Positions 1-8,600 of a stretch of DNA of 45,804 nucleotides are shown piece after piece. A program made the position numbers and the translations under genes. The DNA lies in NCBI GenBank assembly GCA_020719385.1, contig DYQK01000008.1, positions 1-45,804 of the forward strand, written 5' to 3'. Source of the DNA: Rikenella microfusus (lineage in GTDB: Bacteria > Bacteroidota > Bacteroidia > Bacteroidales > DYQK01). Position 1 is the first letter of the stretch. Each line of letters starts with the position of its first letter. The notes under the pieces are model-generated. The model was not told the DNA's origin, searched no databases, and saw nothing but the letters and a program-made list of their open reading frames with translations.

Positions 1-52
1 TTTTATAAAAATTAAGATATTTTTAGTAAAAAAAATTTATTTCGAAAAAATA

Positions 53-84
53 TTTGATTTTTAGAAAAATATTTATTATCTTTG
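53..84 (+). promoter_or_regulatory. Bacteroidetes-type promoter of the orphan RNA
   Basis: TTTG at 53-56, a 20-base spacer, then TATCTTTG at 77-84 match the Bacteroidetes primary sigma consensus (TTTG, about 19-21 bases, TAnnTTTG). Transcription would start near 90. No ORF follows on this strand before a strong terminator at 158-192. Confidence 0.75.
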
Positions 85-89
85 CAGCG

Positions 90-192
90 ACAATTCGTTT
101 GGGACGTAAAGAGCGACGCCTCAAGTTATTGGGTAGCACGTTTCGTTTGTCTATTTTAAAAGAAAAGCCCGTTATTTCGGGGCTTTTCTTTT
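90..192 (+). ncRNA. Putative structured small RNA, about 100 nt, unknown family
   Basis: The segment lies between a consensus promoter and an intrinsic terminator and contains no credible ORF on the plus strand. Possible helices include GACAA (89-93) with TTGTC (147-151), ACGT (104-107) with ACGT (138-141), and an apical hairpin CTCAA-GTTA-TTGGG (120-133). I do not recognise it: the conserved cores of SRP RNA, tmRNA and RNase P RNA are absent. It could be a small regulatory RNA. A leader peptide or riboswitch is less likely, because the gene beyond the terminator faces the opposite way. The existence of a transcript is inferred, and its 5' end is approximate. Confidence 0.55.
158..192. terminator. 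Bidirectional intrinsic terminator
   Basis: A 13-bp stem pairs AAAAGAAAAGCCC (158-170) with GGGCTTTTCTTTT (180-192), with A-rich and T-rich arms on both sides. It can stop the orphan RNA on the plus strand and the nuclease gene on the minus strand. The last codons and stop of the nuclease gene lie inside the hairpin. Confidence 0.85.
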
Positions 193-606
193 GTACATTG
201 TTTCCATAACAATTCTTTTTTTACCTTTTCGATTTACTCGAATACTTTCAAAATAGAAATATAAAATTTCACCAATAATATATTCATATTGTAGAACGTC
301 TAGGTTTTGTTGATTTTTCCCCACATAACTAATCATTCCTTTCTCAAGAATTAATGGAATTAAATTAAAATCTTCGGTGATAACATTTATTTGTCCCCTA
401 TTTTTTTCTTTATAAAAATCTCCGTGATGTTTAAAAGTGTGTTTAATTGCATAAGTATCAATTAATCTCTCAAAATTTGAAGTATCAAAACCAAGATTTT
501 TTATTTTTTTTATATCAGAATCAGAAATTAAACCCAAACTAAATTCAAATTGTTGATTTGAATTGTCATTCAAAATTTTCTCAACAAAAGTTTTCAAATT
601 GTTCAT
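172..606 (-). CDS. Small PBECR-like (barnase/EndoU/ColicinE5-RelE fold) nuclease, putative toxin
   Basis: A 144-residue cytosolic protein without signal peptide or membrane segment. Residues 49-62 (IDTYAIKHTFKHHG) match the His-rich motif of the phage Barnase-EndoU-ColicinE5/D-RelE-like (PBECR) nucleases. It continues with RGQ near 70, an acidic E-D-F-x-x-I-P motif near 78-84, and a C-terminal ETMYKR strand, also typical. Candidate catalytic residues are His56, His61 and the C-terminal Thr/Tyr/Lys. The family is known as C-terminal domains of phage MuF or polyvalent proteins and as free-standing putative RNase toxins. Here it stands alone, 56 bases downstream of the caspase gene on the same strand. 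No obvious antitoxin is adjacent. The family call is by motif recall, and RNase activity is inferred. Confidence 0.6.
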   Translation of the reverse strand: MNNLKTFVEKILNDNSNQQFEFSLGLISDSDIKKIKNLGFDTSNFERLIDTYAIKHTFKHHGDFYKEKNRGQINVITEDFNLIPLILEKGMISYVGKNQQNLDVLQYEYIIGEILYFYFESIRVNRKGKKRIVMETMYKRKAPK

Positions 607-662
607 TGAAATAAAAAAAAAGTTAAATTCTCAAATTTTTTCTTTCGAAAAACGAAAATAAT

Positions 663-1874
663 TTATTTTTTGAAGTAAAAATCGCCTGTCATTGAACTGG
701 ATTTCCAAGGACATTGCTTTTTATTTGTACTTTTCGAGACATTGCCGCTCACTAAATTAAAAATCTGGTCTATTGTTAAACCTGATTTTGTTATATTTTT
801 CAAAATGGATTCTGTGTAAACGCCATTTCTGCCATTTCCATCTGCCGCAGTGCTACCAGGCGAAGTGGCAAAACCAATAAACGTACCTTCAGGATAATTT
901 TTCATTTCAGTTAAACCATTGCCATTGCCATCAACATCACGAATTACACCCCAAGAACGCTCAAAAGGATTATTGCGGCAAGCATCTAACAAAACAATAT
1001 TGGTCGGAGTACGAGAACCCATACGAGACAAAATTTTACTCAACGGATAACATTCATACGAAACATCAGATTCCGCTTTTAAAGTTGCATCAATAGGAAT
1101 CAAATAATTTTCGCCCTTCACTTGAACACCGTGACCCGCATAAAACAACAAACTTATTTGAAAATTTGCCAATTTGTCATAAAATAAATCCATCGCATCT
1201 ACTAAATCTCGCTTACTGACATTTTTATAAATCAAAACTTCGAAACCCAAATCGCGCAACACTTTTGCGATGTCGTCAGCATCATTGACAGGATTTTTCA
1301 ACGGACAAGACACATAAGACGCATTGCCGATAACCAATGCCAAACGTTTCTCTTTTATAACTTCTTCATATTCAACCGAATACAAATATTTACTCGCGCC
1401 GCCATTGTTTTTGGCGGTTATCGAAAAACGATTTTGACCAACAGATAATTTGACTTCAGGTTTGTAAAAATACGTATTGCCACTCACACGCACTGCCTCA
1501 AGCACAGGAATAAAACCACGACTATCTTGCGACAACGTAACCACAGGCAATTCAGACGAGGTAACCGAAAAGTCTAATGTAACGGAACTCAAAGACGAAA
1601 GTGAAATTGGATTTTGAACTTGAATAATTGGAACTGACGCACCAATATTCACTTTTATGCCTTTGCTTTGGGCAGTTACATAGTCAGAAATGTAAACTTT
1701 TATGCCTTTGCTTTGGGCAGTTACATAGTCAGAAATGTAAACTTTTATGCCTTTGCTTTGGGCAGTTACATAGTCAGAAATGTAAACTTTTATGCCTTTG
1801 CTTTGGGCAGTTACTTCCTGACCAAAAAGCACAGAAACATTTAGACAAAACAAAATGAAAAATATTAATCGCAT
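663..1874 (-). CDS. Secreted caspase-like (C14) protease with N-terminal tandem repeats
   Basis: 403 residues. A signal peptide (about 1-19, ending LFGQ) is followed at once by three identical 15-residue units VTAQSKGIKVYISDY and a partial fourth, then a linker and beta-rich segment (81-170). A C14 caspase domain (about 176-400) follows. It carries the RLALVIGNASY opening strand, the catalytic His248 in FYAGHG and Cys299 in LLDACRNNP, so the dyad is intact. Caspase-fold proteases of bacteria usually cleave after basic residues; the substrate here is unknown. The signal peptide places it outside the cytoplasm. It lies 94 bases downstream of a secreted beta-sandwich gene and upstream of the PBECR-like gene. 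The repeats are identical at DNA level, suggesting recent expansion. Confidence 0.88.
   Translation of the reverse strand: MRLIFFILFCLNVSVLFGQEVTAQSKGIKVYISDYVTAQSKGIKVYISDYVTAQSKGIKVYISDYVTAQSKGIKVNIGASVPIIQVQNPISLSSLSSVTLDFSVTSSELPVVTLSQDSRGFIPVLEAVRVSGNTYFYKPEVKLSVGQNRFSITAKNNGGASKYLYSVEYEEVIKEKRLALVIGNASYVSCPLKNPVNDADDIAKVLRDLGFEVLIYKNVSKRDLVDAMDLFYDKLANFQISLLFYAGHGVQVKGENYLIPIDATLKAESDVSYECYPLSKILSRMGSRTPTNIVLLDACRNNPFERSWGVIRDVDGNGNGLTEMKNYPEGTFIGFATSPGSTAADGNGRNGVYTESILKNITKSGLTIDQIFNLVSGNVSKSTNKKQCPWKSSSMTGDFYFKK
1651..1814. repeat. 45-bp perfect in-frame tandem repeat in the caspase gene
   Basis: Copies begin at 1651, 1696, 1741 and 1786. The first three are complete 45-bp units and the fourth is a 29-bp partial. 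They look identical base for base. The period is exactly 15 codons, so gain or loss of units keeps the frame and only changes the length of the secreted stalk after the signal peptide. Confidence 0.95.
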
Positions 1875-1968
1875 ATTTAGAAATCATTTACTATTCCCTT
1901 TTGGAAATTAGTTGTTCTATAATTTTGTCGAAAGTTCTTTGTAAAATAAGAACTTCAGTGTATAATTT

Positions 1969-2391
1969 TTACATGCTACCAAAGCCGTCTCCTTTACGCA
2001 CTTTTACTTCGAAAGTGACGTTGTTGTTTATTAATTCCTGCAAATCTTTTTTTACCAACCATTTTAATTGCAATTTACTGAATTTTTTGCAAGGCAAATT
2101 GTAAAAATATTTATACGGATATGATACAACATTTCCTTTCTCGTCTCGATAAGAGAAAAGTGATTTGCATTTTTGAAAAGTTTTTCCACCGTCTAAGGAA
2201 TAATAAAGAGATGCAGAGATATCAAAAGTTTTTTCATCTTTTTCAAGAATAATTTTTTTCACTTCAAAATCGACAACAATGGTATCGCCGTTTTGCGTTG
2301 CTTCTACGTTTTTCAGTTTAAACATTTGTGCTTCGCAAACATTACCACAGAATAAAATTATTGTGGCAATAAAAAAAATCAGTTTTTTCAT
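1969..2391 (-). CDS. Secreted beta-sandwich protein, neighbour of caspase gene
   Basis: 140 residues from the ATG at 2391. The track start at 2517 reads through a repeat element, whereas the internal Met begins a clean signal peptide (MKKLIFFIATIILFCGNVCEAQ). The mature part reads as a single beta domain with the YYSLDGGKTF signature seen in many exported Bacteroidetes proteins near caspase or sulfatase-modifying domains, but no enzyme motif. The long 5' leader (promoter box at 2547-2554) holds a REPIN-like twin hairpin. An 8-bp hairpin (1932-1955) without a T-tract separates it from the caspase gene, so read-through is plausible. Its function is not known; a binding or adaptor role is inferred only. 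Confidence 0.7.
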   Translation of the reverse strand: MKKLIFFIATIILFCGNVCEAQMFKLKNVEATQNGDTIVVDFEVKKIILEKDEKTFDISASLYYSLDGGKTFQKCKSLFSYRDEKGNVVSYPYKYFYNLPCKKFSKLQLKWLVKKDLQELINNNVTFEVKVRKGDGFGSM

Positions 2392-2430
2392 TTTTGGAAA
2401 AATTGTAAACGCTGTCAGGATTTTTGTCTT

Positions 2431-2488
2431 CCCACGACTGAAGTCGTGGGTTAAAATGCGAATCTTAGCCCACGATTTTAATCGTGGG
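2431..2488. repeat. REPIN-like twin palindrome
   Basis: Two related hairpins lie 18 bases apart: CCCACGACT-GA-AGTCGTGGG (2431-2450) and CCCACGATT-TT-AATCGTGGG (2469-2488). Each has a 9-bp stem and the same CCCACGA/TCGTGGG ends. Paired palindromes of this style resemble REP/REPIN elements mobilised by RAYT (TnpA-REP) transposases. No RAYT gene is present in the window. The element lies in the 5' leader of the gene starting at 2391. Confidence 0.75.
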
Positions 2489-2546
2489 AATAAAAATGTA
2501 GATTTTTCGGTTTTCATTTTTGTAAAAATTTAGAGGTTTTTCGCAG

Positions 2547-2554
2547 CAAAGATA
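2547..2554 (-). promoter_or_regulatory. -7 box for the beta-sandwich/caspase cluster
   Basis: The minus strand reads TATCTTTG followed by CTGCG, a perfect Bacteroidetes -7 element. Transcription would start near 2540, giving a leader of about 150 nt. No clean -33 TTTG was found. Confidence 0.6.
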
Positions 2555-2563
2555 AAAAAGTTT

Positions 2564-2594
2564 TTTGTAAAAAAGAAATTTTTTTGTATTTTTG
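2564..2594 (+). promoter_or_regulatory. Promoter of the giant T9SS gene
   Basis: TTTG at 2564-2567, a 19-base spacer and TATTTTTG at 2587-2594. The ATG at 2617 follows at a usual distance, which excludes the upstream TTG start in the ORF track. Confidence 0.7.
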
Positions 2595-2616
2595 TAAAAA
2601 TAAATTTCTTTTTTCT

Positions 2617-5600
2617 ATGAAAACGCAAATTATTTTCTTTTTCATTTTTCATTTTTGGGCAAATATTATTTTCTCGCAAACGCAAAATTATTCTTTTGCT
2701 GCAAACACAAATTCTTACTCTGAATTGATAAATCCAAATGTGCTTGCCTCTCGAAATTTTGATAATTCTATTTTTCAAAATATTCCACTAAATTTTCAAT
2801 TTGGTTTTAACGGCAATATTTTTCATTCGTTAAATATTTCTTCAAATGGTTATGTTTGGTTTGGAAATGGAGTGTTAAACGTTGAAAATCAAGCACTTGC
2901 AGCAGAAAATTCTCCCGATGTGGAAGGAATAATTGCTGTTTTGTCTCTCGATTTGCAGCCGCAAGTTTTCTCTGAATTGTCTTATAAAACCGAAGGAATT
3001 GCTCCGAATCGCGTTTTTACGGTGCAATGGAAAAATTTTAAGTCGCAGGGAAATGCAGGAAACGGCGATAAATTTAATTTTCAACTCAAATTAGTCGAAA
3101 ATTCTTGGCAAATAAAGTTTTGTTACGGCAATTTTGTGAAAAATTCTGTCTCGCAAAACGCACAAGTTGGAATAAAGGGCAATTCGCAACTCGATTTTTT
3201 GATTCGAAAAACTTCAACAGATTGGTCGCAAACAACGGCGGCAGATTCTATTTTTGAAACTTGTTTACTCTCGCAAAATGTAAAACCGCTTGATAATCAA
3301 GTCTTTACATTTACGCCGCCGACAAAAAACATTCCGCAAATTGAGATTTTGCAGGCAAGCACCGAAACGGCTGTGCCGAATGGAAATCATTATCCGATGT
3401 TATTGATTCATCCGAAACTTCGTTGGGGAACAGGAAATAAAATTCTGAACTCTCTAATTATCAACACTTTAAACACAGATAATTCTGACGTAAAACCTAA
3501 CGGAGTGAAAATTTTTTTCACAAAAAAACCGTTTTTCAACTCTGATTCTCTGCTTGCGGCAACTTCGATTTCGAATAATTCTGCGAATTTTGAAAATTTA
3601 AACTTTGAAATTTGCGACACAAATACTTTTTTTTGGGTGACTTTTGATATTTCTGCCTCCGCCACGGTTTCGAATATTCTCGATGCACAAATCTTAGCGA
3701 ATCAAATTTTAATTTCGAATTTGCCTTACCCAAATCTTGATGCGAATCCCGCGGGAAATCGGCAAATTTCCAATGAAAAATCTGTCTTTTCTGTCTCTGC
3801 CAAGCAAATTGCGACTTCTTTTTTAGAACAAAATTCTACAGAAAACCCAATTTTAATGCTTGATATTGAGATTCGCGGTAACGAAGGAAATTTATCGCTT
3901 GACTCTTTGCAATGCGTTGATTTACAAGGAGATACAGGAATATTTTCTCCTGATGGAATAAAATTATTTCGAACAACAGACACTTTTTTTTCGACAGCTA
4001 ATTTGCTAGCAGCAACGAATTTCGAAAACCAAATTGCAACGTTTAACATTGCGAATCCATTGAATTTACCGCAAGGACACACTTTTTTGTGGATTTGTGC
4101 CGATATAAAATCCGATACAAAATTGCACAAAAAAATTGATTTTGCTATTTTGCCGCAAAAAATTAAAATTAATAACAAATATTTCCCCGATTTTGCCTTA
4201 AATCCTGAAGGTGAATCTTACACGGAAGTAGTTGTAAATCAATATTTTCCGTACATTGAAAAATTAGATTCTGCTTCGTTTTCGAAATTTATTCACTCAA
4301 AAACTTTTTTGCGAGACACCGTTTTTTGGAAGATTAACTCATCGCAATGGGTTAATAATCAAAGAGATACAAATTCTTTTGCCTCAATTTCATATCAAAG
4401 CACAAATTTGTCAGATTGGTTCATTTCGCCTCCTGTCAATTTAGGTAATTTAGGCAATTATTTACTCGAATTTGATATTTCTCTTTGCGGAAATCCTCCG
4501 AATTTGCAAAATAATAACCGTTTTGTCGTTTTAATTTCGTCTGAAAATGGAGAAATTTTTAAACTTTCAGATACGTTAAAGACTTTTAAATCAACAAGTT
4601 ACATCGATTCTATTTTTCAACACGAAATTATTGACCTGCAAAATCGAACAGGAATTGTGCGTTTTGCTTTTTATGCCGAATCGCAATATCAAAAAAGTCT
4701 TAACTTCTTGAATATCAAGAATTTACAAGTGAGAAAAAAATCTCCGATGCGTTTAATTTCTTGCAAAGCAACGCAAAAAAACACAAATTTTGTTTTGCCA
4801 AATACTTCGAACGTTGAAATTTTGAAAATTGAAATTGAAACTCAAAACGCATTTTCGCCGCTCAATGTAAATTTTTTCAGTATTGATATGCTTGAAAATC
4901 AAGGAACTACAAATATTTCAGACGTTTCGAAAGTGAAAATTTTTTACACAGAAAATTTTGATACTTTAAATTTTCAACATCCTAAAACTAAACTTTTTGG
5001 TACTGAATTACCTTTTTCATATTTGGGAATTAACGGAAATCAAACACTTTTAGATGGGAAAAATTATTTTTGGGTAGTTTTTGATGTTTCGCAAAATGTT
5101 ATTGAGGGACATTTCTTAGATGCCGCTTGCCCTTCGATTTTGATTTCTGATACGATGAGAAATGTGCAAAATTTTAGCCCGCAAGGAAAACGAAAAATTG
5201 CGGATGCACCGAAAATTTCGTTTATTCCGCAAAAAAAAGCACTCGGAATGTCTGTGCGAGTGCTTGATAATGTGCAAATTAGCGATATTTCTCAAGTAAA
5301 CTTTTCGCAAAATTTTAAACCGCGTTTGTATTTCAAAAAATCGACTTCGCCGAATATTTTTGTCAATAATAGCGACACAACTGACGGCTGGAAATTTGTG
5401 GAAGCAACGATGAAAAACAATATTTCTGTCTCGTTTTCTATTGATTATCAATTACTTAACACCGAAATTGATACTTTTGATGAAATTGATTATTTTATCA
5501 TTGCTCAAGATACTTTCTCGACACCGAATGTTGCTGTGAATCAAGGAATTTTCAATGTTTTTCCGCAAAATGTCAATTTAACTTCTGAACATTTTCCTGT

Positions 5601-8600
5601 CATCAATACTCATCGTTACTCCGTGATAATCAATTCATTAAGTGGAATTATCAACGTTGGAAATGGGCAAAATTTTACTTCTCTCACAAATGCAGGTGGA
5701 ATTTTTGAGGCAATAGAAAATTCGGTGATTTCGGGCAATTTGGAAATAAAAATTACCTCAAATTTGAACGAAACGGGCAATTTTGCGTTGCGAAAATGGG
5801 CAGAAAATGGAGCAGAAAATTATACAATTTCGATAAAACCCGCAGATGCGGCGGCAAAAATTATTTCGGGAAATAAACCCTCGAAACCCTTGATTTTGCT
5901 TGAAAATTCGGGTAAAGTAATTATTGACGGCAGTTTTAACAACGCAGGAAGTTTTTTAACTTTTTCGAATAATGCGGTAACAGACAGCACGACGGTTCTT
6001 GCGTTGCAAAACATTGATTTTCAACGAATTATGATAAAAAATTGTAAATTTTTCACAGGTTCGAATGCGGCAAAAACTTTCTCAATTTTGATTTCAAATA
6101 AAAATTTTGAAAGTAAAAATATTTCTCAAGATACAATTTTTATCTCAAATAATCAAATTTCGAAAGCAAGTTGCGGATTAAGAATCGAAAAAATGAAAAA
6201 TTTGGTGATTTCAGAAAATATTTTTGGGGCAGAAACGTCTGCAAATTATCTCACCGAATCAGGAATTTTTGCAAATTTTTGCGAAAATATTAAAATTTCA
6301 CAAAATTTGTTAAAAAATATTATCAATAATTCAGAAAATATTGTCATCGGAATTGATTTAGGTGAAAAAAATAAACGCATTTTTTTGGAAAAAAACACGT
6401 TGACAAATTTTCAAAGTACAACTTCGGGAGCAAAAGGAATTTTTATTCACACGCAAAGTCTTGATAATCAAATTGTTGTCTCAAATAATTCTATTTCGAA
6501 AATTTTTGGTCTCGGCGGTGCAGAATTTTCAGACGCAAATATTGGAATCGGAATTGAACATTCTGATAATATCTCGTTGATTTTCAACGCAATATCGCTT
6601 TCGGGAATTGCAGATAATTCGCTTGCAACGACAAGTGCGGCACTTTGGTTAAATAATGGAAATTCTCGTTTAAATATTCGTAACAATGTCTTTTTCAATG
6701 AGTTAACAAACACTTCGACTAACTCTGAATCGTTTGCCGTTTTGAACGAAAATGAAAAAATTGCGTTTGCAAATATTGATTTTAACGATTATTTTGTCAA
6801 TGGAAATCAAGGAATTTTGGGCTATTTCGCAACTTATCAGCGAAATTTAAACGAATGGAAAACGGCTACCTCGCAAGACGATAATTCTATTTCTGCGAAT
6901 CCGTTTTTTACCTCGGCGTCAAATTTGTTGCCGCTTCAAACTTCGTTAGTCGCAACCGAAGGGCAATTTTTAACCAATTTTTCTACCGATATTTCAGGAA
7001 ATTTGCGAGATTCGGTTTTGCCATCGATTGGTTGTTATGAAATTTTGCCCGCCTTCGCAACGATTCAGAACTTTAACAAAGAATGTGCCAAAAAACAAGA
7101 CACAATTTTTATTTCAGGAACATTTTTTACGAATGCGATTTCTGTGAAATTTTGCGGCAAAACGGCTTTGAGTTTTTCTGTCGATTCTGCAACGCAAATT
7201 CGGGCTGTTGTTCCTTCAGGTGACACAACAGGAAATATCGAAATTCGCACCAAAGCAGGCAATTGCGTAAGCGTTTCGACGTTTACAATTGATAATCGAA
7301 AACCAAGAACAACGATTTCGAGTAACGCAAATTTGTTTTTAAATCAAAATTTTGAGGCAACAATTCATTTTAACGAGCCAATTTTGTCTTTTGATACTTC
7401 CGATATTTTTCTCGAAAACGCAAAAATTTTAAATTTTCAAAAACTTAATGATACAAATTTTTCAATAACTATTTCTCCGTTAAATGAAGATACGGTTTTT
7501 GTGCAAGTGCTTGATTCTGTGTGCGTTGACCGTGCGGGAAATGAAAATTTAAAATCAAATTCTTTGTTAAAAATTTTCGACCAAACTGCTCCTTTCGTTC
7601 AATTTTCTGCGACCAACGAAATTGATACGGTTTTTAAATCTTTCGAGATACATTTTATTTTCAACGAAGAGGTGAAAAATTTTACAACTTCGGGCATCTC
7701 AGTAACGAATGCGACTCTAAAAAACTTTCGAAAATATACAAATTTTCTTTACATTGCGGAAATTGTGCCGTTAAACGAAGGTTTAGTGCAGATTTTTTTG
7801 CGAAAAAATGCTGTTTTTGACGAAGCAGGCAATGGAAATGAGATTTCTGATACGTTTGCGATTCCGTATGTTATTGATACGATTTCTCCCGAAATTCAAG
7901 TGCTTTCGGCAGTGCAAAGCGGAGGAACGGTTTATTCGCCGTTTGAAGTTACGTTTAAATTTTCTGAAAAAGTTAAACAATTTGCGGCAAATGATATTCT
8001 TGTTACGAATGCGACTTTGAAAAATTTTTCAGGCAGTAATTCGGTTTACAAAGCGAAGATTTTTCCGCAAAACGAGGGAATTGTTACGTTAAATATTTTT
8101 GCGAATGTGGCTTTTGACTTTGCGGGCAATCCGAGTGCGGAGGCAAAAACTTTTTTTGTGGAATATAAAATTGACGTTTCTGCTCCGAAGATTCAAATTA
8201 TTTCGAGTGCTGGAAATCAAGTTGTGTTGCCTTTTTCGGTGAAAATTTTGTTTAATGAAGATGTAAATGGTTTTACTTTGTCGGATATTTCGGTGAAAAA
8301 TGGCAGGGAAATTGACTTTTTGATGTTAAACAAAAGAGAATATTCTGCGACAATCATTCCGTTCAAAGAGGGTGCGGTGCAAGTTTCGATTCCCGATAGT
8401 GCGGCTCAGGACAATGCTGGAAATTTCAACGAAGTTTCGAATATTTTGGTGCGATATTTCTATATTGATGCGATAAGTCCGACTATTTTGATTACCGCAA
8501 ATACTTCAGGAACTACGGTTCAGACAAATTTTGTGGCAACTTTTTCGTTCAGCGAGGCAGTTGTTGGTTTTAACGAAAATGATATTGTTCTGACGAATGC

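Noticed and set aside
53-192. SRP 4.5S RNA, tmRNA or RNase P RNA
   Set aside because: The conserved GGAA/GCAG core of SRP RNA is missing, and the unit is far too short for tmRNA or RNase P RNA.
1651-1814. Possible CRISPR-like array
   Set aside because: The 45-bp units are contiguous with no spacers and encode 15 residues in frame.
1628-1858. Plus-strand ORF of 76 codons with LCLCFGQLHSQKCKL repeats
   Set aside because: It is the antisense shadow of the 45-bp repeats in the caspase gene, which has a signal peptide and an intact catalytic dyad on the other strand.
2530-2778. 82-codon minus-strand ORF across the start of the giant gene
   Set aside because: It covers the promoter region and signal-peptide codons of the giant gene and has no recognisable content.
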